Shown: in pieces, positions 9,023 to 17,859 of the stretch
How the letters are laid out: each line of letters begins with the position of its first letter
Position numbering within the stretch: the stretch's first letter is position 1
NCBI GenBank assembly: GCA_964467925.1
Contig: CAYXSX010000001.1
Coordinates: forward strand, 248,001-312,000
Length of the DNA: 64,000 nucleotides
Direction: 5' to 3'
Origin: CAYXSX01 sp964467925
Lineage (GTDB): Bacteria; Pseudomonadota; Alphaproteobacteria; Micavibrionales; Micavibrionaceae
Program-made: the position numbers and the translations under genes
Notes under the pieces: model-generated
Told to the model about the DNA's origin: nothing
Database searches by the model: none
The model's input: only the letters and a program-made list of their open reading frames with translations

Positions 9023-10108
9023 TTAGCGCAACGTAGCCAGCCGCTCATATATCACGTCACGGGGCACACCTTCCGCGCTGCCATTGGCTGAATCGACATC
9101 CAGCGCTCTTTCGTAATAGGCCTTGGCCATTTGCCTGTCGCCGCTGCGATCCGCGATCACAGCGATATTAAACACATGGCCCGCATTATTCGGCTCCAGC
9201 GAAGACGCCACACCCAGATAGCTCAGCGCCTCTTTGAAATTCCCCAGCTTGGCATGAGCCACGGCAATCTGCGCGGCCAGCGCGGCGCTCTTGCCCTGTT
9301 CTTTTTCCATGTCCAGCAAACGGCGAAGCGCCACGGACGGATATTTCTCAGTCATCAGGCCAAGCATATTGATCTGCGCTTCTTTGTTATGCGGGCTTTT
9401 ATCAAGCAACTCCTGATAGGCCGCGATCGCTTCGTCGATACGGCCCATGCGCTGCAACACAACCGCTCTCCCCATCAAAATACGGTCATCGCGCTTGTTC
9501 TTGCTGTAAAGCTCATCGTAAATCTGGGAAGCGGAATCATACAAGCCCAAAGCCTGCGCACGCTGTGCGGCGACAAGCTGCGCCCGCACTGTATCACTGC
9601 CTTGCCTGTCGGTCACTATCACCAGACTCGATGCGCGCTGACTACGCGGATCAAGTTTACGCGGTCCGGCGCGCTCGCCAATCTCGCCCAGCGGGATCAA
9701 ACTTTGCGCATCATAAAAAACATCTTCGTCCGATTCCTGACCGGGCGTAATCTGCTGTGCCTGAGCCGGAGCGCTTGCGGCATTTTCAACCGGAGCGGAA
9801 AGTTCTCCCGGAACGGGAGCGGGTGCAGGCATCGCTTCGGCCTGTACAGGAGCAGGAAGAGGAGCTCCCTGCCCTGCCATCGGGTCCATTTCATATTCCG
9901 GTTGCGGGTTAAGCTGTACGGGCTCGAATTTCTCGGGCCCTTCTGCCGCCGGTGATGCGGGTTGAGCAGGTTCGACAGCGATCTCGCCAGCAGGGGGCTG
10001 CGGCGCAATCTCTTCCTGCGCCGTAGCGGCAGTCAGAGGCGCGATCAGAGCCGAGGCGCAAAGCGCCATAAATGACAGTCTTGTCAGACGAGAACCGGTT
10101 ATAGACAT
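9023..10108 (-). CDS. secreted TPR protein of the pilus operon (MshN-like)
   Basis: Probable periplasmic assembly factor. A signal peptide (hydrophobic core FMALCASALIAPL, cut near TAQ|EE) is followed by about 90 residues rich in Pro, Ala and Glu (30-130). The C-terminal half (about 180-355) is made of tetratricopeptide repeats, such as AIAAYQELLDKSPHNKEAQ and KAYYERALDVDSANGSAEG. In MSHA operons MshN is a TPR protein in an equivalent position, but MshN has an N-terminal membrane anchor rather than a cleaved signal, so this is an analogy. It sits between the ABC ATPase gene and pilD. Confidence 0.78.
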   Translation of the reverse strand: MSITGSRLTRLSFMALCASALIAPLTAATAQEEIAPQPPAGEIAVEPAQPASPAAEGPEKFEPVQLNPQPEYEMDPMAGQGAPLPAPVQAEAMPAPAPVPGELSAPVENAASAPAQAQQITPGQESDEDVFYDAQSLIPLGEIGERAGPRKLDPRSQRASSLVIVTDRQGSDTVRAQLVAAQRAQALGLYDSASQIYDELYSKNKRDDRILMGRAVVLQRMGRIDEAIAAYQELLDKSPHNKEAQINMLGLMTEKYPSVALRRLLDMEKEQGKSAALAAQIAVAHAKLGNFKEALSYLGVASSLEPNNAGHVFNIAVIADRSGDRQMAKAYYERALDVDSANGSAEGVPRDVIYERLATLR

Positions 10109-10196
10109 TCAAAATTCCTTAGAACAAAGGAGACATAGATACTTAAAAAAGGATACTTAAGGGGTGGGCGAAACGCCCCGTATCAAATTGAGTATA

Positions 10197-10964
10197 TCAT
10201 GCCGCGTCGCGTTTCTCAACATTTCCGACATAGTGTAAAAAAGCATTTTCAAGATTATCCGCGCCCGCGTTTTTAATGATCTCCTGCGGGCTTCCCTGCG
10301 CCGTTATTTTGCCGCCGCAAAGCACGGCCATATTCGTGCAAATCTCCTGCATATCCGCAAGTATATGAGAGGAAAAAAAGATTGTAACGCCCTGCTTCTT
10401 CATCTCACCAAGCAAGGTCTTTACCTGCACACGCGCCAGGGGGTCCAGCCCGCTCATCGGCTCGTCCAGCACCAGAAAATCACATCCCGCCGACATCGTA
10501 GCCAGCAGTCCCAGCTTCTGACGCATCCCTTTGGAATAGGTCTGCGTCCGGCGCTTTAATATCTCTTTATTCAGCCCCAGTTTTTCCGCACGCCCCATAA
10601 CGCCGTGCTCGTCCCACACTTTTTTATAAAGGCTTAAGGTGAATTTTAAAAACTCCAGCCCGCTTAAAAACCACGGCGGCTCGAACCGCTCGGGCAAATA
10701 GGCCACACGCTTGCAAATATCCGGAGCGTTGAAATCACCACCCAGAACTTTAACCGCCCCTTCATCAGAATCATGCAGACCCAGCATTACCTTGATCATT
10801 GTTGTCTTGCCCGCGCCGTTCAGCCCGGCAAGGCCGAAACACTCACCCGCGCTGACACTTAAAGAAACACGTTCGATAACGGGTGCATCGCAGCCATAGG
10901 AAACTGTAATATCCTGAAATTCAACAACGCTTTTTTGTGATGCCGACAAACTGCCCTTGGCCAT
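10197..10964 (-). CDS. ABC transporter ATP-binding protein
   Basis: Nucleotide-binding subunit of an exporter. Walker A GLNGAGKTT (47-55), signature YSKGMRQKLG and Walker B with D-loop LVLDEPMSGLDP are all present, followed by the switch His in FFSSHILADMQE. This subclass (CcmA/NatA-like) pairs with ABC-2 permeases, so the permease at 2989-3789 in the same block is the likely partner. It begins 6 bp after the PilP/MshK-like gene, so it is transcribed with the pilus genes. Substrate unknown. Confidence 0.9.
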   Translation of the reverse strand: MAKGSLSASQKSVVEFQDITVSYGCDAPVIERVSLSVSAGECFGLAGLNGAGKTTMIKVMLGLHDSDEGAVKVLGGDFNAPDICKRVAYLPERFEPPWFLSGLEFLKFTLSLYKKVWDEHGVMGRAEKLGLNKEILKRRTQTYSKGMRQKLGLLATMSAGCDFLVLDEPMSGLDPLARVQVKTLLGEMKKQGVTIFFSSHILADMQEICTNMAVLCGGKITAQGSPQEIIKNAGADNLENAFLHYVGNVEKRDAA

Positions 10965-10970
10965 ATTGAC

Positions 10971-11723
10971 CTACCCCGGCAGGAAGATTCGCGTATCGAG
11001 ATTGAAACGCTGATGCGGGCGCAGACGAAGCGGGAAGATCTGGTTGGTATATGCATCAACCCATTTCATTTCGATATATCCCTTATATACCTTCAGATCC
11101 AGAACTTCCGGCGGCAGCGATTTAGCCGTTACACGCTTGCCGTTAAGCCATATCGTCCACGAACCATCAGCGGCATATACAATCCCGCCTAGTGATATAT
11201 TACGCTCTTCCGGTGGCGGAGGCGGAAGCTGAAGCGTTTCCTCCGGCGACACACCCCGGTTCAGAATATCGTTACGCTCCTGCTGCGACAGTGGACGCAC
11301 TAACCCGCGTGAACGGCGCGCTTCACGAATGGCCGTATGCTGCCATTCGGTAAAGAACAACGTGACCATGCCCCGGTCCTGTTCTGCAATTTCTTTAAGC
11401 GCTTGCTGCTCCGCAGAGAGCTTGTCCGCATCCTCGACGCCGGGCACAGAAGAAACAACGCCGCCGTTTTCAATCGCCGCTTGCGCGGCAGTTTCGGCAG
11501 GAGCCGCGTTACCCTGACCTTCCGGCATGACGATGGCGGGCTCCAGAATCACATCATTGGGCGCGACCGCCTCTCCGGTTACATCCTGCGCGGGTTCGCT
11601 CACTTCGCTCTGAGCAACCTGCTGGTGGATTCCTTGTGCATCCACTCTGCCGGAAACGATAATCAAGATCGACGCCAAAACGAAAAGCATGACAAGAACG
11701 GGAAGTTTAAAAAGCGCCTGCAT
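10971..11723 (-). CDS. PilP/MshK-like pilus biogenesis protein
   Basis: Probable inner-membrane/periplasmic link between the alignment complex and the secretin. It has a single N-terminal anchor or signal (LVMLFVLASILIIVS), an acidic Ala/Glu/Pro-rich stretch, and a C-terminal beta domain with LGGIVYAADGSWTIWLNG and RLRPHQRFNLDTRIFLPG that resembles MshK/PilP-type HR domains. I chose the ATG at 11723 because GGGGAGGAG lies just upstream; it starts 2 bp after the stop of the PilO-like gene. Similarity to PilP/MshK is by pattern and gene order, not by a clear signature. Confidence 0.72.
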   Translation of the reverse strand: MQALFKLPVLVMLFVLASILIIVSGRVDAQGIHQQVAQSEVSEPAQDVTGEAVAPNDVILEPAIVMPEGQGNAAPAETAAQAAIENGGVVSSVPGVEDADKLSAEQQALKEIAEQDRGMVTLFFTEWQHTAIREARRSRGLVRPLSQQERNDILNRGVSPEETLQLPPPPPEERNISLGGIVYAADGSWTIWLNGKRVTAKSLPPEVLDLKVYKGYIEMKWVDAYTNQIFPLRLRPHQRFNLDTRIFLPG

Positions 11724-11725
11724 CG

Positions 11726-12364
11726 TCACCGCTTCTCCTCCCCTGCGGAAGGATCGCGCACCATCGTGCGCCATATCAAATTAACATCGGCGGAAACCAG
11801 CGGAATATTCTCGCCGCCTGCAATACCCCTTAACACTGTATTATCCAGATCGGTTACACGCGTAATTTCTATCTTCTCGAAAGATAAATCGCCGGGAAAT
11901 TCCCGTTTCATAAGGAAAAGATATTTATAAACATCCAGATCGTCATAAGCGTCAATCGTCACCTTCATCGGGCTGACCAAAAGCCCGTAACCCGCTTTCG
12001 CCGCCTCTTTATTTGGGGAAATCGTGCCGGGATCGATGCTTGCTGTCGATGTTACAACGCTCGATGCGGCCTGAATATTCTCGATCATGTCCTGCGCATC
12101 GCGGCGGCTCTGAAGCTCGAAGAAACCGGCATCTTCAAGTTTTTTGAAATCTTCCTGCTGCGCCTGAAGGGTTGCCGTATCGGCGCGCAGTTTTTCAATA
12201 TCGCTTTCCACTTCGAATACCTGATTTTGCAGACTGCGCGTCTGGAATTGCATCTGCTTTTCCTTGGGCATCAGATGACCGTAAACCACCATGGCCAGCA
12301 ACGCATTAACGGCAATAAGAACGCCGAGCTGTACCAGTCGTTTTATTCCGAGCAAATCCATCAT
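11726..12364 (-). CDS. PilO/MshJ-like pilus alignment protein
   Basis: Bitopic inner-membrane protein of the alignment subcomplex. One membrane helix (LVQLGVLIAVNALLAMVVYG), then a coiled coil (about 40-85, QTRSLQNQVFEVESDIEKLR) and a ferredoxin-like periplasmic domain whose strands read GLLVSPMKVTIDAYDDLDV and FEKIEITRV. Length (212) and position after the MshI-like gene match MshJ/PilO. Its ATG overlaps the upstream stop by 4 nt, so the two are translationally coupled. Confidence 0.82.
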   Translation of the reverse strand: MMDLLGIKRLVQLGVLIAVNALLAMVVYGHLMPKEKQMQFQTRSLQNQVFEVESDIEKLRADTATLQAQQEDFKKLEDAGFFELQSRRDAQDMIENIQAASSVVTSTASIDPGTISPNKEAAKAGYGLLVSPMKVTIDAYDDLDVYKYLFLMKREFPGDLSFEKIEITRVTDLDNTVLRGIAGGENIPLVSADVNLIWRTMVRDPSAGEEKR

Positions 12365-13989
12365 TCGAACCGCCCCCTTATCACAATTTCGGACACGAAA
12401 TCCTGCGAAACATCACGCTCTTCGACCGCGCCCGCATTCACAACCACCTGTTCGGTGTATTCGTAGTCCTTAAGAAACTTCACAACCTCCACGTCGTGCT
12501 CCGGCATAGACGCGGCGATGCGGTCGCGAAGGTCGCGCACTTCCTGATTGCCCGCGTCAATATCGGTCGCGCCGGGGAAAAGCATACGCAGACGTACCTC
12601 GTATAAAGGCTCAAGCTTCTGGTTTTGCGCTTGATTGCGCCCGCCGCGCGAGGAAGACTGGCTTTCCGTCTCACGGAAAGGTACTCGCACACGGTTGATC
12701 GACACATCCTCGAATCGCAGATTTTTCCCGAGTGCCTTGCCGAGATTGCGGTATATTTCCTGAACGTCTATATCATAACGCGCGAGCTCTTTTGCCACGT
12801 TCAACGAACTTTGCACGAGTTGTATATCAAAACCGAGCCGCTTCTGCGCCTCCAGCGTTTCCTCGTAAGCAATGTCAAGCTCCGCCTTACGCTGCGAAAG
12901 CTTCTCGATCTCGCCTGACTTCATGGCCGCTGCGCTGAAATGCCCCAGTGTCTGATATCCGAGGAAACAGGCGGAAATCAGCATCAGCACGGAAGCGGCA
13001 AACGCGATTTTTCGCGGTCTTGATATAACCTCAAGCTCGCTGGCGTGCATAGGCAGAATAAAAGATGATTTACGCGCCGTCCATGCCACATGCAAAAGAT
13101 CGGCGCAGCGCTCATCGTCGTGACCTGCGATAGAAAGCCCCAGAATTCTTGTCGCCTCGCCCATCGACAGAATGGTCAGGTTACAGGTAATGTCGATCAT
13201 CCCCTGAAGCGTTTCGTGTACATGCGGACTCGCGATAACGATCACATTCAAACCGTCCTCGGGCGCGAAACCGAAACGCGAAAGATAGCTCATCGTCGCG
13301 CGAAACTCCTGATGCAGCTCGGCAGCCCATGCGCCCGCATCGTGATCATTCGATGAAATCGGCGTCATGCGGGTCAAGGCCAGTTCGCCGTTTTTCGTGA
13401 CAATCTGGCGCAAACCGCCGCTGCGGTGCTGCCCGATAAACACCGTCCATTTGTTCTTTTTCTCCGCCGCGCGCGACACCTTGCTTGCGAGCGTTTTGAC
13501 CATGTCCGAGGATTCAACCGGAAGAAGGAAGAAACCCGTTACCGACACGAGAGAGTCTTTGAGCGCCGCGATAATACGGCTGAAACCTGTAGAGGCCGGA
13601 ACAGCGGCAAAAAGATATATATCGGCCCCACCATCTTTACCCTGCGCAACCCCCTTTTCTTTCATCGGGTAACCGGCTTTTACAGGATAGTTGGGGAAGG
13701 CAGCGACAAGCTTGCGCTGCACGTAGCTTGCTTTATCCAGAATACTGACGCCGCGTCTCTGCACGCGCTCTTTGCGGTAATGCTGTTCAACCAGATCGTT
13801 TAAAATGAGGGCAGGCTTGCCGTCCGCCGCGCTGGCCAGAAGGTTTGAAACCCGGCTCACGAAATCCTCTTCACCCCACGGCACAGCATCAAGAAGCCGT
13901 GCGCCCTCGCCGCCGGTGGCGTAGACGTAGAGCGCTTCATCAGTGACCAAAAGGACAGTGCGCGCGGGTGTTAGCAAAGATAGAGACAT
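12361..13989 (-). CDS. MshI-like protein (PilM-like cytoplasmic part joined to PilN-like part)
   Basis: Assembly-platform protein. From the start at 13989 (MSLSLLTPARTVLLV) it has about 330 cytoplasmic residues that may correspond to a degenerate PilM/GspL actin-like fold, one membrane helix (IAFAASVLMLISACFLGYQT), a coiled coil (KSGEIEKLSQRKAELDIAYE) and a PilN-like periplasmic domain containing NLRFEDVSINRV and LYEVRLRMLFPG. This order is that of MshI/GspL rather than separate pilM and pilN. An in-frame ATG at 14052 would add 21 residues; neither start has a strong ribosome site, and the shorter one gives a more family-like N-terminus. Confidence 0.75.
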   Translation of the reverse strand: MSLSLLTPARTVLLVTDEALYVYATGGEGARLLDAVPWGEEDFVSRVSNLLASAADGKPALILNDLVEQHYRKERVQRRGVSILDKASYVQRKLVAAFPNYPVKAGYPMKEKGVAQGKDGGADIYLFAAVPASTGFSRIIAALKDSLVSVTGFFLLPVESSDMVKTLASKVSRAAEKKNKWTVFIGQHRSGGLRQIVTKNGELALTRMTPISSNDHDAGAWAAELHQEFRATMSYLSRFGFAPEDGLNVIVIASPHVHETLQGMIDITCNLTILSMGEATRILGLSIAGHDDERCADLLHVAWTARKSSFILPMHASELEVISRPRKIAFAASVLMLISACFLGYQTLGHFSAAAMKSGEIEKLSQRKAELDIAYEETLEAQKRLGFDIQLVQSSLNVAKELARYDIDVQEIYRNLGKALGKNLRFEDVSINRVRVPFRETESQSSSRGGRNQAQNQKLEPLYEVRLRMLFPGATDIDAGNQEVRDLRDRIAASMPEHDVEVVKFLKDYEYTEQVVVNAGAVEERDVSQDFVSEIVIRGRFE

Positions 13990-14144
13990 CCGAAATAGAG
14001 CCCGAAAGTGAATAATCCGTGTGGAAGACGTGCCGGAAAAAGGCACACCCATGTTTTCATTCTACCGCATAAATCAAAGACATCCAAGCGCAGCGTGCAG
14101 TATGTGGAAAACTTTTAAAAACAAAAGAGGAAAACACAACCGAA

Positions 14145-16223
14145 TTACTTGGCCAAATCAACAACCTTGGCCACAGATTCAATACTGGTCACACCCTCCA
14201 GTATTTTTTCGACACCATCATCCTTCATGCTCTTGAAGCCCTTTTTGAACGCGGCGCTTTTCAGGTCGGTTTTGGAACCGCCATCTGCGATAATATCGTC
14301 AAGTTCCTCATCCATCAGCAGGATTTCCGCAATCGCAATCCGGCCCTTATAACCCTGACCGGCGCAGGTATGACACCCGCCCTGCTTTGGCCGGTAAATT
14401 GTCGGCGGCTTGGAGGAATTCACCCCCAACATGCGGCATTCTTCTTCCGAAGGCACGTAAGATTCCTTGCATGAATTACACAGCCTGCGCGCAAGGCGCT
14501 GCGCAAACACGGCCACAATCGCGCCCGCGATCATACCGGGCTTCAGCCCCAGATCAAGCAAACGCGGAATGGCGCCAAAAGAGTCATTGGTATGCAGCGT
14601 GGTATAAACCTGGTGCCCCGTCATCGCGGCCTTCAATGCCATCTCAGCGGTGGTCTGGTCGCGCACCTCCCCGATAAAGATAATATCAGGGTCCTGACGC
14701 AACATCGCCTTGATCCCGTCGCCGAACCCCAAAACTCCCTCGCGCACATGGGTCTGACGGATCATAGGCAGAGAATATTCCACCGGGTCTTCCAACGTCT
14801 GGATATTTACTTCGACGTCGTTAATTTCATTGAGCATGGAATAAAGCGAAGTCGTCTTCCCGCTACCGGTCGGGCCCGTAACGATAATAATTCCTTCCGG
14901 CCTGCTTTGCGCCGATTTGATCTTGGCCATGTTTTCTTCGCTGAAACCAAGCCCGCCCAGCGGTACAATGCTGTTGCTCTTGTCCAGCACGCGGATAACG
15001 ATGTTCTCGCCATGCACAGTCGGCAGGGAGGAAACACGGAAATCCGCTTCGCGCCCGCCGATATTCAGACTGAAACGCCCGTCCTGCGCACCAAGTTTGT
15101 CGGCGATATTCATCTCGGAAATAATCTTTATACGCTGGGAAATCCCGCCCCAGTGCTGCTTGTGTAATGTCTGGGCGGTGAAAAGCACGCCATCAAGACG
15201 GTAACGCAACCGCACGAAGTTTTCTTCCGGCTCGAAGTGCAGGTCGGATGCACCGATTTTCACCGCGTCATATATGAGAGCGTTCACAAGCCGAACGATC
15301 GGGTGGGAGTAAGCCTCGTTCTCGCTAAGCGAGGCCACGTCGACCTGCGCCGACCCCTCCTCCAGTTCTTTCAAAATGGCGGGAATAGAACTCGCATAAC
15401 CATAGGCGGCATCAATCGCCTCACTCAGAATGCTGGGCGTGCTGACCAATTGCTTGATCTGCAATCCCTTGGGCAGGAAACGGCGCAACGTATCAAGCGC
15501 AACCACGTCATACGGGTCGGCCATCGCGACATAGATTTCTTTTTCATCCATCGAAATCGGCAATATCTGATGCTTCAGCGCTTTGGGTTTATCAATAAGC
15601 GCCAGAACGTCACCGTCGAAAATCGTATTTTTCGGATCAAAAAGCTCAAAACCCGATGTTTCCGCCAGGAAAACCGTCAGGGTTTTTTCGTCGATAAAAC
15701 CAAGCTCGACCAAAACCTCGCCCAAAAGCTTGCCAGATATCTTCTTTTCCTGAAGCGCGACGTTAAGCTGGTCCGCAGTAATAACACCCAGCGCGACAAG
15801 ACGATCGCCGATACGCCCGCGGCCTGCGTCATCGCCGCCCTCGCCGCCTTTCATGGCTGCTTCCAATTCGGCACTGCTCATGGTTTTGATTTCGTTACCG
15901 CGCTTTTGCGCCGGACCTTCTCTTAAGGCTGGAAATTGCCCCCCCTCGGGCAAGCCGTTTTCTTCTGATTTTTTCTCTTCCGGCGCACGCTTGGACGAAA
16001 CAGAAACTTCCTCGTCTCCGCTTTCCTCGGAGTCCAGAATAGCAGGCTCGCTTTCCAGCGTTAAATCCACAAAACTGGCATCCTCGAAAGAGCCGCTATC
16101 ACCATCACCATCCGGCGCAGCTTCGTCAATAATTTCGGCGTCACCGAAACCATCATGCTTTCCCGCATGCAGCGTCTCGGCATTTTCGCCGTCAGCACCC
16201 TTTTTGTCCCATCCAAATGCCAT
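14145..16223 (-). CDS. mshE: MshE/PilB-type pilus extension ATPase with c-di-GMP-binding MshEN domain
   Basis: Motor ATPase driving pilin polymerisation. An acidic low-complexity region (1-130) precedes an MshEN domain with the two repeated motifs RIGDRLVALG (137-146) and LLGEVLVELG (166-175); this domain binds cyclic-di-GMP in characterised MshE proteins. The ATPase core has Walker A GPTGSGKTT (450-458), Asp-box TLEDPVEYS, Walker B DPDIIFIGEVRD (511-522) and His-box GHQVYTTLHTND. A zinc-binding tetracysteine is present (C582, C585, C617, C620). At 692 residues it is longer than the usual 570 because of the acidic extension. First gene of the pilus block; the promoter should lie in 16224-16320. 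Confidence 0.93.
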   Translation of the reverse strand: MAFGWDKKGADGENAETLHAGKHDGFGDAEIIDEAAPDGDGDSGSFEDASFVDLTLESEPAILDSEESGDEEVSVSSKRAPEEKKSEENGLPEGGQFPALREGPAQKRGNEIKTMSSAELEAAMKGGEGGDDAGRGRIGDRLVALGVITADQLNVALQEKKISGKLLGEVLVELGFIDEKTLTVFLAETSGFELFDPKNTIFDGDVLALIDKPKALKHQILPISMDEKEIYVAMADPYDVVALDTLRRFLPKGLQIKQLVSTPSILSEAIDAAYGYASSIPAILKELEEGSAQVDVASLSENEAYSHPIVRLVNALIYDAVKIGASDLHFEPEENFVRLRYRLDGVLFTAQTLHKQHWGGISQRIKIISEMNIADKLGAQDGRFSLNIGGREADFRVSSLPTVHGENIVIRVLDKSNSIVPLGGLGFSEENMAKIKSAQSRPEGIIIVTGPTGSGKTTSLYSMLNEINDVEVNIQTLEDPVEYSLPMIRQTHVREGVLGFGDGIKAMLRQDPDIIFIGEVRDQTTAEMALKAAMTGHQVYTTLHTNDSFGAIPRLLDLGLKPGMIAGAIVAVFAQRLARRLCNSCKESYVPSEEECRMLGVNSSKPPTIYRPKQGGCHTCAGQGYKGRIAIAEILLMDEELDDIIADGGSKTDLKSAAFKKGFKSMKDDGVEKILEGVTSIESVAKVVDLAK

Positions 16224-16373
16224 TAAAGACCCTTAATCCTTAAACAGTTACCTCGATGTAATGATTATAAAAACGCAGACTTACCCCATAGTTCTACACT
16301 AAAAAGGTTAACAAATCGATATTTTGTGGTTTTTTTGAAAACAGCCTCTGAGGCTTGCATTCCCTCCACCGTC

Positions 16374-16396
16374 ATCACCCGCTTCATGCGGGTGAT
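16374..16396. repeat. half-unit of the GTCATCACCCGC palindromic repeat
   Basis: A 9-bp hairpin (ATCACCCGC / GCGGGTGAT) preceded by GTC. The same sequence starts the longer repeats at 25462 and 26555, so this is a truncated copy. Confidence 0.8.
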
Positions 16397-16433
16397 CCAT
16401 TACGAGCCGGTGCTTGGCTGAAAGAAGTAAAAT

Positions 16434-16505
16434 TAACCACGAAAGACACGAAGCTTACGAAATTTTATAGTCCTTTTCGTGCCCTTTCGTGAATTTCGTG
16501 GTGAA
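16434..16505. repeat. CACGAA-type inverted repeat
   Basis: The left arm (TTAACCACGAAAGACACGAA) and right arm (TTCGTGAATTTCGTGGTGAA) form a long imperfect palindrome built from short CACGAA words. It resembles the repeats at 30349-30493 and 53648-53746. It lies between the terminator of glnII and the start of the pilus block; the rest of 16224-16580 shows no gene. Confidence 0.8.
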
Positions 16506-16516
16506 AAATGCATGAA

Positions 16517-16548
16517 AAAACGGCGTCCCGGTTAAGAAACGCCGTTTT
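16517..16548 (-). terminator. rho-independent terminator of glnII
   Basis: Read on the minus strand, a 10-bp stem (AAAACGGCGT / ACGCCGTTTT) ends in six T residues, 33 bp downstream of the glnII stop. Confidence 0.85.
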
Positions 16549-16580
16549 CGCGGTTTTATAATCCCCTAAAGCTTAAACGC

Positions 16581-17693
16581 TTATTCCGCCGCCATTTTCA
16601 GCGGAGCGCTTTTACGCGGCCAGCTTGAAAATTCCATGACGGATTCATCAATACCGCACACGGTAGCGCAAAGACGCGCAGCCACCAGATACGGGTCGGC
16701 ATTCGCGCCCGGACGTCGGTCTTCGAAATAACCGTAACCCTTGATCTCAACAGGACGGGGAATACGGATCGACGATCCGCGGTCGGCCGCGCCCGATCTG
16801 AACGTATTGATGTCGCATGTTTCATGATGGCCGGTCAGGCGCTCTGCCAGACCGTGGCCGTAAAGGGCAATATGCTCTTTATGCTTTTTGCTAAGGGCTT
16901 CAACCGCATCGGAAATAGCCTTGCGGCCCTTTTTCGGGTCGCGCGTGTCCTTGGTGGAGAAGTTGGTGTGCATACCCGCGCCGTTCCAATCTCCTTTCAC
17001 AGGCTTGTTGTCGAGCGATATGGATACGCCGTAATCTTCGCCTACTCTGTAAAGCAGCCAGCGCGCCAACCATGTGTGGTCGCAAATCGTCAGAGGATCG
17101 GCGCTTTCGCCCTTCTCTCCGCGGTAACCGATCTGGAATTCCCACTGACCGGGCATCACTTCAGCGTTGATACCGTAATACATCAGACCGGCTTCCAGAC
17201 ATACTTTCGCATGGTCTTCGGCAACTTCGCGGCCGAAAATCTCTTCCGCGCCCACGCCGCAGTAGTAAGGCCCCTGAGGCCCGGGGAAGCCATGTTCCGG
17301 CCATCCCAGCGGGGTGCGGTTCTGGAACATCGTGTACTCCTGCTCGAAACCGAACCACGGATCCTGCTTGCTCGCGCCGGCATCCAGCACGGCGCGAAGC
17401 TGCGCGCGGGAGTTGGATTCATGAACTTCACCCTCGGGCGTCAGCACTTCGGTCATTACCAGGTAGTTACCGGGTCCGCGGATCGGATCGGGAATGAAAG
17501 AAACGGGTTTCAGCAGACAGTCGGAGTCATGGCCGTCGGCCTGACCGGTGGAAGAACCGTCGAAGCTCCACTCCGGGAAATCGTCGATCTTGGGGTTCGG
17601 GCCAAGCTTGACCGTGCGCGCCTTGGAGCGCACATAACGGGTCGGGATCGCGCCATCGATCCAGACATATTCGGCTAATGCAAATTCTGACAT
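16581..17693 (-). CDS. glnII: type II (eukaryote-like) glutamine synthetase
   Basis: ATP-dependent synthesis of glutamine from glutamate and ammonia; cytoplasmic. Diagnostic sequences are the beta-grasp segment FPEWSFDGSSTGQA, the metal/substrate site WFGFEQEYTMF, PGQWEFQIGY, NGAGMHTNFST and the ATP/glutamate loop FRSGAADRGSSIRIPR. At 370 residues it fits GSII (about 350-370), not the 470-residue bacterial GSI, and lacks the adenylylation Tyr loop of GSI. GSII is known from Rhizobium and other alphaproteobacteria, so no recent transfer need be invoked. A good ribosome site (AAAGGA) precedes the ATG. It is a single-gene unit with its own terminator. Confidence 0.96.
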   Translation of the reverse strand: MSEFALAEYVWIDGAIPTRYVRSKARTVKLGPNPKIDDFPEWSFDGSSTGQADGHDSDCLLKPVSFIPDPIRGPGNYLVMTEVLTPEGEVHESNSRAQLRAVLDAGASKQDPWFGFEQEYTMFQNRTPLGWPEHGFPGPQGPYYCGVGAEEIFGREVAEDHAKVCLEAGLMYYGINAEVMPGQWEFQIGYRGEKGESADPLTICDHTWLARWLLYRVGEDYGVSISLDNKPVKGDWNGAGMHTNFSTKDTRDPKKGRKAISDAVEALSKKHKEHIALYGHGLAERLTGHHETCDINTFRSGAADRGSSIRIPRPVEIKGYGYFEDRRPGANADPYLVAARLCATVCGIDESVMEFSSWPRKSAPLKMAAE

Positions 17694-17859
17694 TTAGGAT
17701 TCCTTTATCAATTTACTAAAATGAAAGCCAACGCCGTGAAACGTTGACCAGCAATGGTTACAGATACAGCTAGCATTAAATTGATTCATCTCGCATTGCA
17801 ACATGTTTTGCAGATTTTTTTTAACAGATATGCGTTTTTCGCATGGAGAGGAATGCGCA

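Noticed and set aside
17694..17859. sigma-54 promoter upstream of glnII (TGCAAAACATGTTGCA on the minus strand)
   Set aside because: The -12 TTGCA is present, but the -24 GG is absent and the spacing does not fit the GG-N10-GC rule.
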